From NCBI GenBank assembly GCA_947377275.1, contig CANCFV010000020.1, positions 1 to 42,512 on the forward strand: a DNA stretch of 42,512 bases. The letters are read 5' to 3'. Within the stretch, counting starts at the first letter, position 1. Each line of letters starts with the position of its first letter. The position numbers and the translations under genes were made by a program. Source of the DNA: Burkholderiales bacterium. GTDB lineage: Bacteria > Pseudomonadota > Gammaproteobacteria > Burkholderiales > Burkholderiaceae_C. The notes under the pieces were generated by a model. The model ran no database searches, was not told the origin of the DNA, and saw nothing but the letters and a program-made list of their open reading frames with translations. Positions 1 to 8,876 of this stretch are shown piece by piece.

Positions 1-2
1 AC

Positions 3-224
3 ATCGCGACGCCCACCACCGTGGCCGACCTGATGCGCACCTTCCCGTCGGCTCACAAGCAAGTTCACCGACTCACGCCCAGCGACCACGGCCTGAGGTC
101 AATTGGCCACATCGACTGGTTCCGCAGCTCACATCAAGCTTTATGGCCCCTGCTGGCCCGTGCCTTGCGCGAACCAAGTGAACCGCGGTCGTGCTGTCAT
201 CAAGACGGCACATGCCTAGGTTAG
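3..224 (+). CDS. C-terminal fragment, probable alpha/beta hydrolase
   Basis: This is an open frame entering from the left edge and ending at a stop at 222-224, so only about 73 C-terminal residues are present. The segment RLTPSDHGLRSIGHIDWFR, followed by a Trp-Pro-rich amphipathic helix (ALWPLLARAL), looks like the C-terminus of bacterial alpha/beta hydrolases, where a GH in a loop carries the catalytic His. That reading is from memory of the family; the nucleophile and acid lie outside the window. Its last 15 or so residues (from about REPSEP) are low in character and may be a poorly conserved tail. It could also be a chance open frame in GC-rich DNA. Confidence 0.5.
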   Translation: MATPTTVADLMRTFPSAHKQVHRLTPSDHGLRSIGHIDWFRSSHQALWPLLARALREPSEPRSCCHQDGTCLG

Positions 225-233
225 CGTGCGCAC

Positions 234-1637
234 ATGAAGTTGATGGACACCGTGACATGGCCCGGGCGCCTCGTGCGTTTTATGCGTTTTATGCGTTTTG
301 GGCCGACCGCGCTCATGTTCGGGGCCATGCCCCTGCTGTGCGCCGCACAAACCCCTGCGCCCCTGGACGGCCGCCTGCTGGCCTGCGGCGACGACGCCCC
401 GCCCGTGCTCAACAGCCGCTACAACAGAGGTGCAAATGGCGATGCCCCGCCAGCGGACCAGTTGCAGGCACTCGGGCGCAAGATCTTTTTTGACCCGGGC
501 TTGTCGGCTTCAGGCAAACAGTCGTGCGCCAGCTGCCACAGCCCCGCGCATGCGTACGGTCCACCCAACGGCATCTCGGTGCAGCTTGGCGGCCCCAGGC
601 TCAATGAACAAGGCATGCGCAGCACACCATCCTTGCGTTACGTGCACGCGCCACAGGCCTTCACCGAACACTATGTGGACCTGATGGACAACAACGGCCA
701 AGACAGCGGACCCGCCGGCGGACGCACCTGGGACGGCCGCGTCAACCAAGCCCGCGAGCAGGCCTTGATGCCCTTACTTGACCCGAAAGAGATGGCCAAC
801 GCCAGCCTCAGCGAGGTCGTGGCACGCGTGCGCAAAGCACCCTACGCAGCCGAGTTCAACGCCCTATTGAGCCCGCCCGGCACCCGCATCCTCGACGACG
901 AAGACGGTGTCATCAGCTGGCTGACCACCGCCATCGAGTTCTTCGAGCAATCGCCCGAAGACTTTCACCCCTTCACCAGCAAGTACGACGCCTACCTGCG
1001 CGGTCAGGCCCACTTGAGCGCCACCGAACAACGCGGCTTCAAGCTCTTCAACGACAAGAACAAAGGCAACTGCGCCACCTGCCACCCCAGTGTGGCCACC
1101 TCGTCTACGTTCATCTACCCGCGCTTCACGGACTTCGAGTTCTTCGCCTTGGGCGTGCCCCGCAACCGCCAGCTCAGCGCCAACCGCAACCCGACCTTCT
1201 ACGACCTGGGCTTGTGTGGCCCATTGCGCCACGACCTGGTCGACCAAACCGCGTACTGCGGCCTGTTTCGCACGCCGACCTTGCGCAACGCCGCCTTGCG
1301 CCACAGCTTCTTTCACAACGGCGTTTTGCATTCGCTGCGCGAGGTCATTGATTTTTACGTGACACGCGACATCACGCCTGAGCGCTGGTACCCCAAAGAC
1401 GCCCAAGGCCGGGTCATGCGCTATGACGACCTGCCCAAAGCCTACCAAGGGCATGTGAACCAAGACGCACCCTTCAAGCCCTTACCGGGCAACAAGCCGC
1501 GCCTGTCAGAGCGCGAAATCCAAGACCTGATGGCCTTTCTCAACACCTTGTCAGATGGGTATGGCCCCACGCCCCCGCGCCCTGCCGATCGGACCATGCA
1601 CAGTCCGTCACCCCGTCACCTCGCCGCCGCAAGATGA
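234..1637 (+). CDS. Diheme cytochrome c peroxidase / MauG-family protein
   Basis: This is a secreted diheme protein of the bacterial cytochrome c peroxidase/MauG superfamily, expected to reduce H2O2 with electrons from periplasmic cytochromes or to perform a MauG-like oxidation. Two CxxCH haem sites are visible, CASCH at about residues 98-102 and CATCH at about 280-284, one in each half as the family requires. A hydrophobic stretch ending in LLCAAQ is the signal peptide. As written the protein has 467 residues. The N-terminal part before the signal core is long, and in-frame GTG/ATG codons at 273, 282 and 291 would give a more normal signal peptide (the 291 start begins MRFGPTALM), so the start is uncertain. 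No strong ribosome site distinguishes them. Substrate and physiological partner are unknown. Its haems would be attached by the Ccm system at 29.7-36.7 kb. Confidence 0.85.
   Translation: MKLMDTVTWPGRLVRFMRFMRFGPTALMFGAMPLLCAAQTPAPLDGRLLACGDDAPPVLNSRYNRGANGDAPPADQLQALGRKIFFDPGLSASGKQSCASCHSPAHAYGPPNGISVQLGGPRLNEQGMRSTPSLRYVHAPQAFTEHYVDLMDNNGQDSGPAGGRTWDGRVNQAREQALMPLLDPKEMANASLSEVVARVRKAPYAAEFNALLSPPGTRILDDEDGVISWLTTAIEFFEQSPEDFHPFTSKYDAYLRGQAHLSATEQRGFKLFNDKNKGNCATCHPSVATSSTFIYPRFTDFEFFALGVPRNRQLSANRNPTFYDLGLCGPLRHDLVDQTAYCGLFRTPTLRNAALRHSFFHNGVLHSLREVIDFYVTRDITPERWYPKDAQGRVMRYDDLPKAYQGHVNQDAPFKPLPGNKPRLSEREIQDLMAFLNTLSDGYGPTPPRPADRTMHSPSPRHLAAAR
273..299 (+). repeat. Three tandem 9-bp repeats in signal-peptide codons
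   Basis: There are three head-to-tail copies of RTGCGTTTT (GTGCGTTTT, ATGCGTTTT, ATGCGTTTT). In frame they encode repeats of V/M-R-F at the start of the signal peptide of the diheme peroxidase. Each copy carries a possible start codon, so slippage by one unit would change only the n-region by three residues. Confidence 0.85.
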
Positions 1638-1639
1638 AC

Positions 1640-1662
1640 GCAGGTCGGTTGTGCAGACCTGC
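1640..1662 (+). terminator. Hairpin after the diheme peroxidase gene
   Basis: A perfect 7-bp inverted repeat, GCAGGTC / GACCTGC, with a 9-nt loop starts 2 nt after the peroxidase stop. There is no T-run after it, so it is at best a weak or factor-assisted terminator, or a 3'-end stabiliser. Confidence 0.35.
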
Positions 1663-1712
1663 GCGCGGCGCCCTCACAACCGTGGTTGACTTCCCTCATT
1701 GAGCTGTCCAAG

Positions 1713-2942
1713 ATGAAACCCGTGTTCACCCCCCGCGCCACGTCTGCCGTGTCCATTACCCTTGCTTTTGCCGCCTTGGTGGCCACCGGCGCCGCCATCG
1801 CGCAAACCGACCCCGTCGTGCTGAGCTTCACGACCGTGGGCGACTCGCGCCAAGACCCCGTCAAGCCTGACCCCACCCAACTCGTGAATGGCGCGCTGAC
1901 TGGCCAAGATGCCCACTGGCTGCAAAACAGCAAGGCCTGGGCCCGCATCATGCGCGAGGTCACGGCCAAGAAGTCCAATCTGCTGTTCTTCAATGGCGAC
2001 ATGATCATGGGCTACGGCAACGCTGGCGCCACCGCCGCCACCGACGTCAACACCGTGGTCAATTCGGACCTGGTCAAGCACCATGTGCAATACGCGTTCT
2101 GGCGCGGCATGGTCGCGCCGCTGATCGAAAACGGCACTTACGTTGTGCCCGTGCCCGGCAACCATGAAACCCAGTGCAACAGCGCCAACACGACCTGCCT
2201 GGACGCCAGCGGCAACAACCTGTCCAGCGTCAATGGCGGCAAGAACGCCCTCAAGGTGAACGAGGACGCATGGCGTGCCAACATGGGCGACCTGATCGTT
2301 GACGCCACCCGCCTGAACGCTGCGCTGCCCGGCGGCCTGAGCGTGAGCAATGTCGACAACACCGACCACGCTTTGACCGACAGCCTGAGCACCCCGCAAA
2401 ACCAGCTGTCGTACAGCTTTGACGTGGGCAACAGCCACTTTGCTGTGATCAACACCGACGCCACGGGCGCCGACAGCATCGCCCCCAGCACCTGGCTGGG
2501 CAATGACTTCGCCGCCGCCAGCGGCCGTGGCGCGCAGCACTTCTTTGTGTTTGGCCACAAGCCTGCCTACACCTACGACTTCACAGGCAACAACGGCAAG
2601 GCCGGCGGTCTGGACGCCATCCCCGCCAAGCGCAACGCCTTCTGGAGCGTGGTCGAGCAATACGGTGCCACCTACTTCGCGGGCCACCAACACATCTTCA
2701 ACATGCGCCAGCCCATCAAGGCCGACGGCAGCGCCAGCCCCTCGTGGCAAGTGATCGTGGGCTCGGGTGGCTCGCCTTTTGACGTCAAGCAAACGGCTGC
2801 CAACCAACAGCCCTATGACCGTTACTACGCCTGGGCCAACGTGAAGGTCTACCAAAGCGGCAAGGTGCAGATCGACGCCTATGGCTTCAACGACGCCTTC
2901 GGTGCGACCAAGCTGCTGCAAAGCGCCACGCTGGCCCATTGA
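1713..2942 (+). CDS. Secreted calcineurin-like metallophosphoesterase
   Basis: This is a binuclear-metal phosphoesterase exported by a signal peptide. Family metal-binding motifs appear in order: GDSR near the mature N-terminus, FNGDM, PGNHE (His at about residue 151), FGHKPAY and GHQHIFN (about 324-327). The start at 1713 gives a clean signal peptide ending near ATGAAIAQ (409 residues). An in-frame upstream codon at 1686 would add nine residues and is less convincing. The gene lies 27 bp upstream of a PEP-CTERM protein on the same strand, so the two may be co-transcribed. Between GNHE and GHQH there is an insertion of about 100 residues rich in Asn, Ser and Thr, fitting a periplasmic or secreted enzyme. 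The substrate (phosphomonoester, diester or phosphonate) cannot be told from sequence. Confidence 0.85.
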   Translation: MKPVFTPRATSAVSITLAFAALVATGAAIAQTDPVVLSFTTVGDSRQDPVKPDPTQLVNGALTGQDAHWLQNSKAWARIMREVTAKKSNLLFFNGDMIMGYGNAGATAATDVNTVVNSDLVKHHVQYAFWRGMVAPLIENGTYVVPVPGNHETQCNSANTTCLDASGNNLSSVNGGKNALKVNEDAWRANMGDLIVDATRLNAALPGGLSVSNVDNTDHALTDSLSTPQNQLSYSFDVGNSHFAVINTDATGADSIAPSTWLGNDFAAASGRGAQHFFVFGHKPAYTYDFTGNNGKAGGLDAIPAKRNAFWSVVEQYGATYFAGHQHIFNMRQPIKADGSASPSWQVIVGSGGSPFDVKQTAANQQPYDRYYAWANVKVYQSGKVQIDAYGFNDAFGATKLLQSATLAH

Positions 2943-2969
2943 TCACAGCTGAGCACCCGGAGCACACAC

Positions 2970-3620
2970 ATGCAAAGCAAGATCATTTTGAGCGCCATCG
3001 GCGCCGCCGCCCTGGCCGCCTTGATGCCTGCCCAAGCCCACGCCTACAGCGTGATCAACACCAACGCGCCCACCGCCCAGACCATCGGCGCCAACACCCT
3101 GGACAGCAGCAACTGGTTGGCCGAGCGCTTCACGCTCACCAGCGCGACGCAAATCGACAGCGTGCTGACCTACGTGATGTCGACCGACGCAGGCTTGGAT
3201 GCGGGCACCCAGTTCACGCTGGCCCTTTACGCCAACGAAGGCAGCAACAGTCGCCCCAGCCTGAACTTCAACCTCGACAACCATGGCGCCACGTACCTGA
3301 CCACGGCCACCTACGCAGCTGATGGCTGGAACGGTGCAAGCGGCCTGAACTGGAGCCTGGCTGCCGGCACCTACTGGCTGGCCATTGAAGTGGGCGACAG
3401 CTTCACCAGCCCCACCTCCCTGGTCGCACCCAACGGCGCTTTGCCGGCCTTGAGCGTGGCCCAGTACACCGGTGGACAGCACTACAGCGCGATCGCCAGC
3501 ACCGAGTCCTTCGGCCTGCAAATCAACGGCACCACCACACCGGCCGTGCCAGAGCCCAGCTCATTGGCCTTGATGCTGGCCAGCCTGGGTCTGATCGGCT
3601 GGGTGAGCAAGCGCCGCTGA
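2970..3620 (+). CDS. PEP-CTERM sorted surface/secreted protein
   Basis: This 216-residue exported protein has an N-terminal signal peptide (cleavage near PAQAHAY). It has a beta-rich middle with no Cys, and a C-terminal PEP-CTERM signal: VPEPSS, a hydrophobic segment, then Lys-Arg-Arg (about residues 193-216). Such tails are recognised and cut by exosortase, which delivers the protein to the envelope or exopolysaccharide. The start is supported by GGAG seven to ten bases before the ATG. The middle resembles the 'choice-of-anchor' beta-sandwich modules common in PEP-CTERM proteins (a run like SSNWLAERFTL and a later GTYWLAIE), but no specific function is recognisable. The upstream neighbour is the metallophosphoesterase. 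No exosortase gene is in the window. Confidence 0.85.
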   Translation: MQSKIILSAIGAAALAALMPAQAHAYSVINTNAPTAQTIGANTLDSSNWLAERFTLTSATQIDSVLTYVMSTDAGLDAGTQFTLALYANEGSNSRPSLNFNLDNHGATYLTTATYAADGWNGASGLNWSLAAGTYWLAIEVGDSFTSPTSLVAPNGALPALSVAQYTGGQHYSAIASTESFGLQINGTTTPAVPEPSSLALMLASLGLIGWVSKRR

Positions 3621-3630
3621 TCGAGATCGT

Positions 3631-3656
3631 GCCGGGGATCCCTTATCCTCCCCGGC
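3631..3656 (+). promoter_or_regulatory. GC-rich hairpin abutting the ruvC start codon
   Basis: GCCGGGG (3631-3637) and CCCCGGC (3650-3656) form a perfect 7-bp stem that ends at the base before the ruvC ATG. It may terminate transcription from the PEP-CTERM gene or fold the ruvC ribosome-binding region. No other ribosome site is evident for ruvC. Confidence 0.5.
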
Positions 3657-4211
3657 ATGAGAATCCTCGGCATCGACCCCGGTCTGCAAACCACTGGCTT
3701 TGGCGTCATCGAAGCCGATGGCCCACGCTTGCACTACGTGGCCAGTGGCACGATCAAAACGAAAGAAGCCGCGCAAGGCGACCTGCCCACGCGGCTCAAA
3801 ATCATTTTCGAAGGGGTGCGCGAGGTGGTGGCGCGCTACGAGCCCGAGCAGTCGTCGGTCGAGATCGTGTTCGTCAACGTCAACCCCCAGTCAACCTTGC
3901 TGCTGGGCCAAGCGCGCGGTGCGGCCATCGCGGGGCTCTTGTCGGCCCCCGGCGCACCCACGGTGGCCGAGTACACAGCGCTGCAAATGAAGAAGGCCGT
4001 GGTCGGTCATGGCCATGCCGCCAAGGCTCAGATCCGTCACATGGTGATGCGGCTGTTGCAGCTGCCACGCGAGCCGCACAACGACGCTGCTGACGCCTTG
4101 GGACTGGCCATTTGCCACGCACACGCCGGGCACGCCATGGCCCTGATGGCCAAGACCACGGACTTGAGCCGCCGCACGCACGCCCAGATCAAGGGCGGCC
4201 GGGTTTACTGA
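3657..4211 (+). CDS. ruvC: Holliday junction resolvase RuvC
   Basis: RuvC is the endonuclease that cuts Holliday junctions symmetrically with the RuvAB motor during recombinational repair. The 184-residue protein has the expected length and starts [10 protein letters not shown], with the first catalytic Asp at residue 7. The other acidic residues of the RNase H-like site are visible as Glu69 (VEIVFVN) and Asp143/Asp146 ([12 protein letters not shown]). The reading frame ends with a TGA at 4209-4211 that overlaps by 7 bp the end of the convergent carbonic anhydrase gene. ruvA and ruvB are not adjacent here. The hairpin at 3631-3656 directly precedes the start codon and could affect its translation. 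Confidence 0.97.
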   Translation: MRILGIDPGLQTTGFGVIEADGPRLHYVASGTIKTKEAAQGDLPTRLKIIFEGVREVVARYEPEQSSVEIVFVNVNPQSTLLLGQARGAAIAGLLSAPGAPTVAEYTALQMKKAVVGHGHAAKAQIRHMVMRLLQLPREPHNDAADALGLAICHAHAGHAMALMAKTTDLSRRTHAQIKGGRVY

Positions 4212-5437
4212 CCCTCTTTGATCAATCGGCCCGAGGCAGACTGGATGGGGCGCGCGTTCATCGGGTAGAGCTTGCTGAAGATGGCGATCTGCTCGCGCGA
4301 CATTGCAGCGGGCTGCTTCATGACCATCCACAACACGCCCTCAGAGCATGGCGGCGTGGTCAAAGAGCCCATGTACGTGAAGTACTGCTGCTGCTCGGGC
4401 AACAAGGCCTTGAGGTCCATCTGGATCAGGGCAGGCTGCTCGATGTTCTTTTCGAGCGGCAGGTTGTTCCAGACCTGCTGGACCAGCGGGTGCGCCTTGC
4501 CTTGGTCCATCAACACGGCCACCACAGCCAGCTTGCCTTCAACGTCTTTGTGCACGAGGTGGGCCACCATCTCGAACTGGCGGCCATTGATGCGCTCTTC
4601 GCTGGGGCGGTGGAAGTGGAACTGCAGCAGGTCGTAGCGACGTCCCTGCACCGTGATGCTGTTGCCCGGCTCGACATTGACCTGCACCGTGTGGCCGTTG
4701 TCGATCACACGGAAGGCCGACGGGTGGTAGTCAAACTGGATGGGGTCGAGCTGAACAGCAATGCTGTCGCGGATGTCGATCGGGCTTTGGCGTTTGCCCA
4801 CCGCGCATTGCTGGAACTCGGGCTTGAGCTGCGCCCAGCTCTCAGGGCCGGTGTCGCCACCATAGGCCCAATGCACATCGTGGCCGCTGATGCCATGGCC
4901 CGCTGGTGCCGCCAACATCGGCGTGGGCGTCAAAGCGCCTTTGGCTTCACGCAAGGGGGGGCGGCGTGCGCTGGCCGGGGCTTCGGCCCCGTGGCCATGG
5001 GCATCGAACTCGGGGGCCGCGTCAGCCGCATAGACCGCATTCATCATGCCGCTTTGCGGCTTGGGTCGCTGTGCGCGCGATGGCACCTTGAGCACGGGCG
5101 CGGCTTCGCGCTTGGTGCGCACCTCTGCGATCTTTTGGTCGATCAAGTCGCGCAGTTCGGACATCGAGACACTGGCACGGGCCTCCCCGCCTGTTGACTC
5201 ACCTTTGGACTCAGCCTTGCCCCCGCCCTTGCCTTCACCTTTGCCCTCAGATTTGGCCTCGACCTTGGTCTTGAGATCCGGCTTGAGCGAGGGCTTGGAC
5301 TCCTTGGCCTCACTGTGTGCGGCATCGCCATGACCGCCATCGTCGCGGGGCTCAGACGCCTGTGCAGCGGCAATCAGCGCGACGCTGGCCGCCAAAGCGA
5401 GCAAGGTGGAAGACAAAGTGAAGGGGGGCTTGCGCAT
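4205..5437 (-). CDS. Alpha-carbonic anhydrase with long charged N-terminal region
   Basis: This exported alpha-class carbonic anhydrase interconverts CO2 and bicarbonate with a zinc ion in the periplasm. The C-terminal 230 or so residues carry the alpha-CA signature: [24 protein letters not shown] and AHLVHKD. The three zinc His are about 274, 276 and 293, and LTTPPC follows near the end. By eye, the position of Glu117 of human CA II (two residues before the third zinc His) is Val here. The start at 5437 is chosen because GGAG lies 7-10 bases upstream and a signal peptide follows (MRKPPF...AAAQASE). Before the catalytic domain there are about 140 residues of Lys/Glu/Gly-rich, probably disordered sequence with a short helix ([19 protein letters not shown]). 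It is convergent with ruvC (7-bp overlap). Confidence 0.93.
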   Translation of the reverse strand: MRKPPFTLSSTLLALAASVALIAAAQASEPRDDGGHGDAAHSEAKESKPSLKPDLKTKVEAKSEGKGEGKGGGKAESKGESTGGEARASVSMSELRDLIDQKIAEVRTKREAAPVLKVPSRAQRPKPQSGMMNAVYAADAAPEFDAHGHGAEAPASARRPPLREAKGALTPTPMLAAPAGHGISGHDVHWAYGGDTGPESWAQLKPEFQQCAVGKRQSPIDIRDSIAVQLDPIQFDYHPSAFRVIDNGHTVQVNVEPGNSITVQGRRYDLLQFHFHRPSEERINGRQFEMVAHLVHKDVEGKLAVVAVLMDQGKAHPLVQQVWNNLPLEKNIEQPALIQMDLKALLPEQQQYFTYMGSLTTPPCSEGVLWMVMKQPAAMSREQIAIFSKLYPMNARPIQSASGRLIKEGQ

Positions 5438-5531
5438 GATCGATCTCCGCATGACGCCGGGATGTCGGCCTCGATGCGCAGAACTTGATGCCCCGCCGCT
5501 CAGGCAGCGCGCCAAGGCGCCGCCGGATGTG

Positions 5532-5537
5532 AAAAAA
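5532..5537 (-). terminator. T-run terminating rnpB
   Basis: On the minus strand TTTTTT follows the 3' end of RNase P RNA by a few bases, after the closing helix P1. It is the only T-run of this length nearby. Confidence 0.55.
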
Positions 5538-5540
5538 GTG

Positions 5541-5867
5541 TGAAGTCAGCCGATAGGCCGGATTCTGTGCGGCCCCTTGTCTTGCGACGCAGAGCCGTGA
5601 CCGCCAGTCCTCTGGGCCGCCTGTCGCCAGAGCGGCTCGATGCCACCTACCCGCACACTCCTCGGGCCAAGTCAACGTGTGCCTATTTGGTGTTGCTGCG
5701 CGTAGAGATTGCCCGTTTCACCCGGACTGAACCGGCTCGTCTCTGTTGCTCTGATCCTCACCTCGCGGTGGAGAGGCGTTACCTCCTACGCTGCCCTGTG
5801 CAGTCCGGACCTTCCTCCAGTGCGACCTTTCGGTCCTTGCACCAGCGGCGGTCTGGCTGACTTCACG
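5541..5867 (-). ncRNA. rnpB: RNase P RNA (M1 RNA)
   Basis: This is the catalytic RNA of ribonuclease P, which matures tRNA 5' ends. Read on the minus strand it begins GTGAAGTCAGCC, which pairs with the 3' end (GGCTGACTTC) to form helix P1. It contains the conserved GGAGGAAGGTCCGGACT and CACAGGGCAGCGTAGGAGGT segments, then GGTAGG and the terminal ACAGAATCCGGCCTAT region. The length, about 327 nt, is typical of bacterial type A. The exact ends are inferred from P1 pairing. A run of six T (minus strand, 5532-5537) just past the 3' end probably terminates it. Its 5' end lies only about 7 bp after the stop codon of the MFS gene, so its promoter must lie inside that gene or it is read through from it. 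Confidence 0.96.
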
Positions 5868-5873
5868 GCGCCA

Positions 5874-7085
5874 TTATCGCCGCTGCAGCCAGCCCCAAGC
5901 GAACAATCCGACCAGCATCAGCAACAAAGACGCCAAAGCCAGGCCCACCGTGCTGTGCATCACCAAAGGCGACAGCACCCCGGCCACCAAGCCATTGGAT
6001 GCGCTGCCCACGAAGGCCTGCAGTGAGGCTGCCATGCCGCGGCGCTCGGGGAACAGGTCCAGCACCATCAAGGTCACCACGGGCGTCATCATGGCCCAGC
6101 CCAGCGCATACAGCCCGATCGGCCACAGCGACCAGCGCACATCGGCCTCGAACAGCAGGTTGGCGACCAGGTTGAGCAAAGACACCACCAGCATCACCGC
6201 AAAGCCCAGCTTGATCTGGCGGGCCGGTTCAATGCGCCCCGCCAGTCGCCCGCTGATGAAGGCCCCAGCCATGATGCCGCTGATGGTGCAAACAAAGAAC
6301 CAGAAAAACTGCGTGGGTGCCAGGTGAAGGTGCTCGCTCAGAAACGCCGGCGCCGAGAGCACATACAAGAACATGCCATTGAAAGGCACCCCACTGGCCA
6401 GCGCCAGCAGCAAGAAGCGCGGGTGCTTGAGCAAGGCCGCATAGCCCTTGAGCAAATGCGCCGCCTCAAAGGGTTGACGCTCCGCGGGCGGCAGGCTCTC
6501 CGGCAGCAGCCACCAGTTGCTGAGCCACAGCACCACGCCCACACCGCTCAAGAACCAGAACACGGCTTGCCAGCCCGCGTGCACGAACAAGAAGCCGCCC
6601 ACGATGGGCGCCACCGCCGGTGCCACCCCAAAAAACAGCGTCACTTGGGACATGACCCGCTGCGCATCGGCCGGCGGAAACAGGTCGCGGATGACGGCGC
6701 GCGACACCACGATGCCCGCCCCAGTCGACAGGCCCTGCAGCGCCCGAAAGGCCACCAACTGCCCGATGCTGGTGGACATGGCACAGCCCACCGACGCCAA
6801 GGTGAACACCGCGATGCCGGCCAACACCACTGGGCGGCGGCCCAGGCTGTCTGACAAAGCCCCGTGGAAGAGGCTCATGAAGGCAAAGGCAAACAGGTAG
6901 GCCGACAGCGTTTGTTGGATCTGCAGCGGCGTGGCCTGCAGTTGCTGCGCGATGCCCGCAAACGCAGGCAGGTAGGTGTCGATGGCAAACGGCCCGAGCA
7001 TGCCCAGCGCCGCCAACAGCACCGAGAGTGACCACAAGGGCCCGCGCCATTGACGCAGGGCTTCAGAAGGGGTGTGCTGCTGCAC
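5874..7085 (-). CDS. Bcr/CflA-type MFS drug efflux transporter
   Basis: This is an inner-membrane proton antiporter of the major facilitator superfamily, with about 12 hydrophobic segments in 403 residues. Two features fit the Bcr/CflA subfamily: the first helix region GPFAIDTYLPAF, and the loop 2-3 signature GALSDSLGRRPVVLAG. RALQGLSTGAGIVVSRAVIRDLF in helices 4-5 is the antiporter motif C-like region typical of drug exporters. The start is GTG at 7085, immediately after the dsbD stop (TGAGTG), so translation is probably coupled to dsbD. The substrate is not deducible. The stop codon lies 7 bp upstream of rnpB. Confidence 0.9.
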   Translation of the reverse strand: MQQHTPSEALRQWRGPLWSLSVLLAALGMLGPFAIDTYLPAFAGIAQQLQATPLQIQQTLSAYLFAFAFMSLFHGALSDSLGRRPVVLAGIAVFTLASVGCAMSTSIGQLVAFRALQGLSTGAGIVVSRAVIRDLFPPADAQRVMSQVTLFFGVAPAVAPIVGGFLFVHAGWQAVFWFLSGVGVVLWLSNWWLLPESLPPAERQPFEAAHLLKGYAALLKHPRFLLLALASGVPFNGMFLYVLSAPAFLSEHLHLAPTQFFWFFVCTISGIMAGAFISGRLAGRIEPARQIKLGFAVMLVVSLLNLVANLLFEADVRWSLWPIGLYALGWAMMTPVVTLMVLDLFPERRGMAASLQAFVGSASNGLVAGVLSPLVMHSTVGLALASLLLMLVGLFAWGWLQRR

Positions 7086-8798
7086 TCAGAGCCCAGCGTT
7101 GCTCAAGCTGCGCAAAAACACATCAGGCTTTTGGAAGCCCACCACCTGCGCAGTGGTCAACTCACGGCCCTGCGGGTCAAAAAAGATCAACCCGGGTGGG
7201 CCAAACAGCTTGAAGCGCTGCAGCAAGGCCCGGTCGTCGGCGCTGTTGAGCGTCACATCGGCCTGCAGCAACACCGCGCCCTTGAGGCGGTCTTTCACCA
7301 GCGGATCGCTGAAGGTGTTGTGCTCCATCTCGATGCAGGCGGTGCACCAATCGGCATAAAAGTCGAGCATCACCGGCTTGCCCTGAGACGCAGCCCGGGC
7401 CAGCGCCGCATCGAGCTCGGCCACCGAGCGAACCACCTGGAACGGCAACACGCTGCTGTGGTTGCTGGTTTGTACCGGGCGGCCCAGCAACTGCGTCTGC
7501 ACATACGGCCAGGCCGGGCGCGTGACCCAGGCGGCCATCACCAGCATCAACACGCCAAACAGCGCCTTGACGGCCGTCATCCAAGGCCCCGTGCGCGGCA
7601 ACAGGCTGCCGGCCGACAAGCCCACCAGCAACAAAGGCATGCTCATGCCCCAGGCCATGGCGTACAGGGCACTGCCGCCCAGCCACACGTTGTGGGTCTG
7701 GCTGATGTAAAGCAAGGCACCGGCCAAGGGGGCCGACACGCAAGGGCTGACGATCAAGGCCGACACCACGCCCATGGCGAACACGCTGACGAAGCGGCCA
7801 CCGGGCAGCTTGCTGCTGCCCGCACCCAGCCAGCTTTGCACCGAGGCGGGCAGCTGCAGTTCGTACAGGCCGAACATCGACAACGACAAGAGCACCATCA
7901 AGGCGCCAAAACCCAGCACCACCCAGGGGTGCTGCAGGTAAGCGGCCAGCCCTTGGCCCAGCAGGCCCGCGGCCACGCCCAGGGCGGTGTAGACCAGGGC
8001 CATGCCTTGCGAATAGCTCAGCGCCAGCGCGAAACCACGGCCACGGCTGACACGCTCACGCTGCCCCACGATGATGGACGATAGGATGGGCACCATGGGC
8101 AGCACGCAGGGCGTGAGCGACAAGAGCAAGCCGGCCAGGAAGAACACCACCACGACCGAACCCACGCGGCCACTGGCCAGTGCCTGGGTGATCTGGTCGC
8201 CCTGCGCGTCGGCGCTGGCACCGGCGTCGCCAGCCGCTTGTTTCAGATCCGTTGTGTCAGATGCAACCGCTGCCGGGGCGGCACCCTGCGCCGCACCATC
8301 GCCCCCCATGGGCTGCACAGAGGCCAACTCGCCCGCGGCTTTCCAGCTCAGCTTGAACTGCTTTTTCTGGGGCGGATAGCACAGCCCGGCATCGGCACAC
8401 CCCTGGTATCCCACGGTCAAAATGGCCTCGCCCTGGGCGCCGGCAGGCAGGTTCACCGCCCCCGACACGTCGGCGTGATAGACCTCCAGCACCTTGTCAA
8501 AGGTGGGGTCGTGCTTGGACTGACCCGGTGGCAGGTCAACGCCCAGGCTTTGGGCCGCAGCCCCAGCCAACTGCAGCTGCGCGGTGATGCGTTCGCGGTA
8601 CAGGTAGACCGCAGGCGCCAAGGCAAAATCCAACTGAACCGAGCGTGGTCCCGCTGCGCTGACCGAAACCGAAAAGGCCTTGTCTGCTGGCAAAAAGGTC
8701 TGGGCCCGCGCCCCCAAGGTCACGCCCAGCAGGGGCAACATGAGCAAGGTCAGACACAGAGCGCGCCAACGCGCCACAATGGAAGTGCAGTGAGTCAT
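7086..8798 (-). CDS. dsbD: Thiol:disulfide interchange protein DsbD
   Basis: DsbD is the inner-membrane conduit that carries reducing power from cytoplasmic thioredoxin to periplasmic DsbC/DsbG and CcmG. The three-domain layout is present. A signal peptide comes first. An N-terminal immunoglobulin-like domain has its Cys pair in [14 protein letters not shown] (about residues 128-141). A membrane domain carries the redox Cys in [10 protein letters not shown] (about 230) and [10 protein letters not shown] (about 350). A C-terminal thioredoxin fold has [10 protein letters not shown] (about 484-487). The start at 8798 (ATG) gives 570 residues; the frame stays open far upstream without meaning. 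It diverges from cysK across a 78-bp gap and is followed directly by the MFS gene. Because this genome has System I (ccm), DsbD is expected to keep CcmG and CcmH reduced for haem attachment. Confidence 0.96.
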   Translation of the reverse strand: MTHCTSIVARWRALCLTLLMLPLLGVTLGARAQTFLPADKAFSVSVSAAGPRSVQLDFALAPAVYLYRERITAQLQLAGAAAQSLGVDLPPGQSKHDPTFDKVLEVYHADVSGAVNLPAGAQGEAILTVGYQGCADAGLCYPPQKKQFKLSWKAAGELASVQPMGGDGAAQGAAPAAVASDTTDLKQAAGDAGASADAQGDQITQALASGRVGSVVVVFFLAGLLLSLTPCVLPMVPILSSIIVGQRERVSRGRGFALALSYSQGMALVYTALGVAAGLLGQGLAAYLQHPWVVLGFGALMVLLSLSMFGLYELQLPASVQSWLGAGSSKLPGGRFVSVFAMGVVSALIVSPCVSAPLAGALLYISQTHNVWLGGSALYAMAWGMSMPLLLVGLSAGSLLPRTGPWMTAVKALFGVLMLVMAAWVTRPAWPYVQTQLLGRPVQTSNHSSVLPFQVVRSVAELDAALARAASQGKPVMLDFYADWCTACIEMEHNTFSDPLVKDRLKGAVLLQADVTLNSADDRALLQRFKLFGPPGLIFFDPQGRELTTAQVVGFQKPDVFLRSLSNAGL

Positions 8799-8876
8799 GC
8801 GCCGTATTCTGACCTGCGCGCGCTTATCCTGCAGGGCTGGCGCCCTTTTGCCGCACCTCAATACGGAGACACGCAC

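Noticed and set aside
4112-5197. 361-codon open frame opposite the carbonic anhydrase
   Set aside because: Antisense artefact; the carbonic anhydrase motifs and zinc His are on the minus strand.
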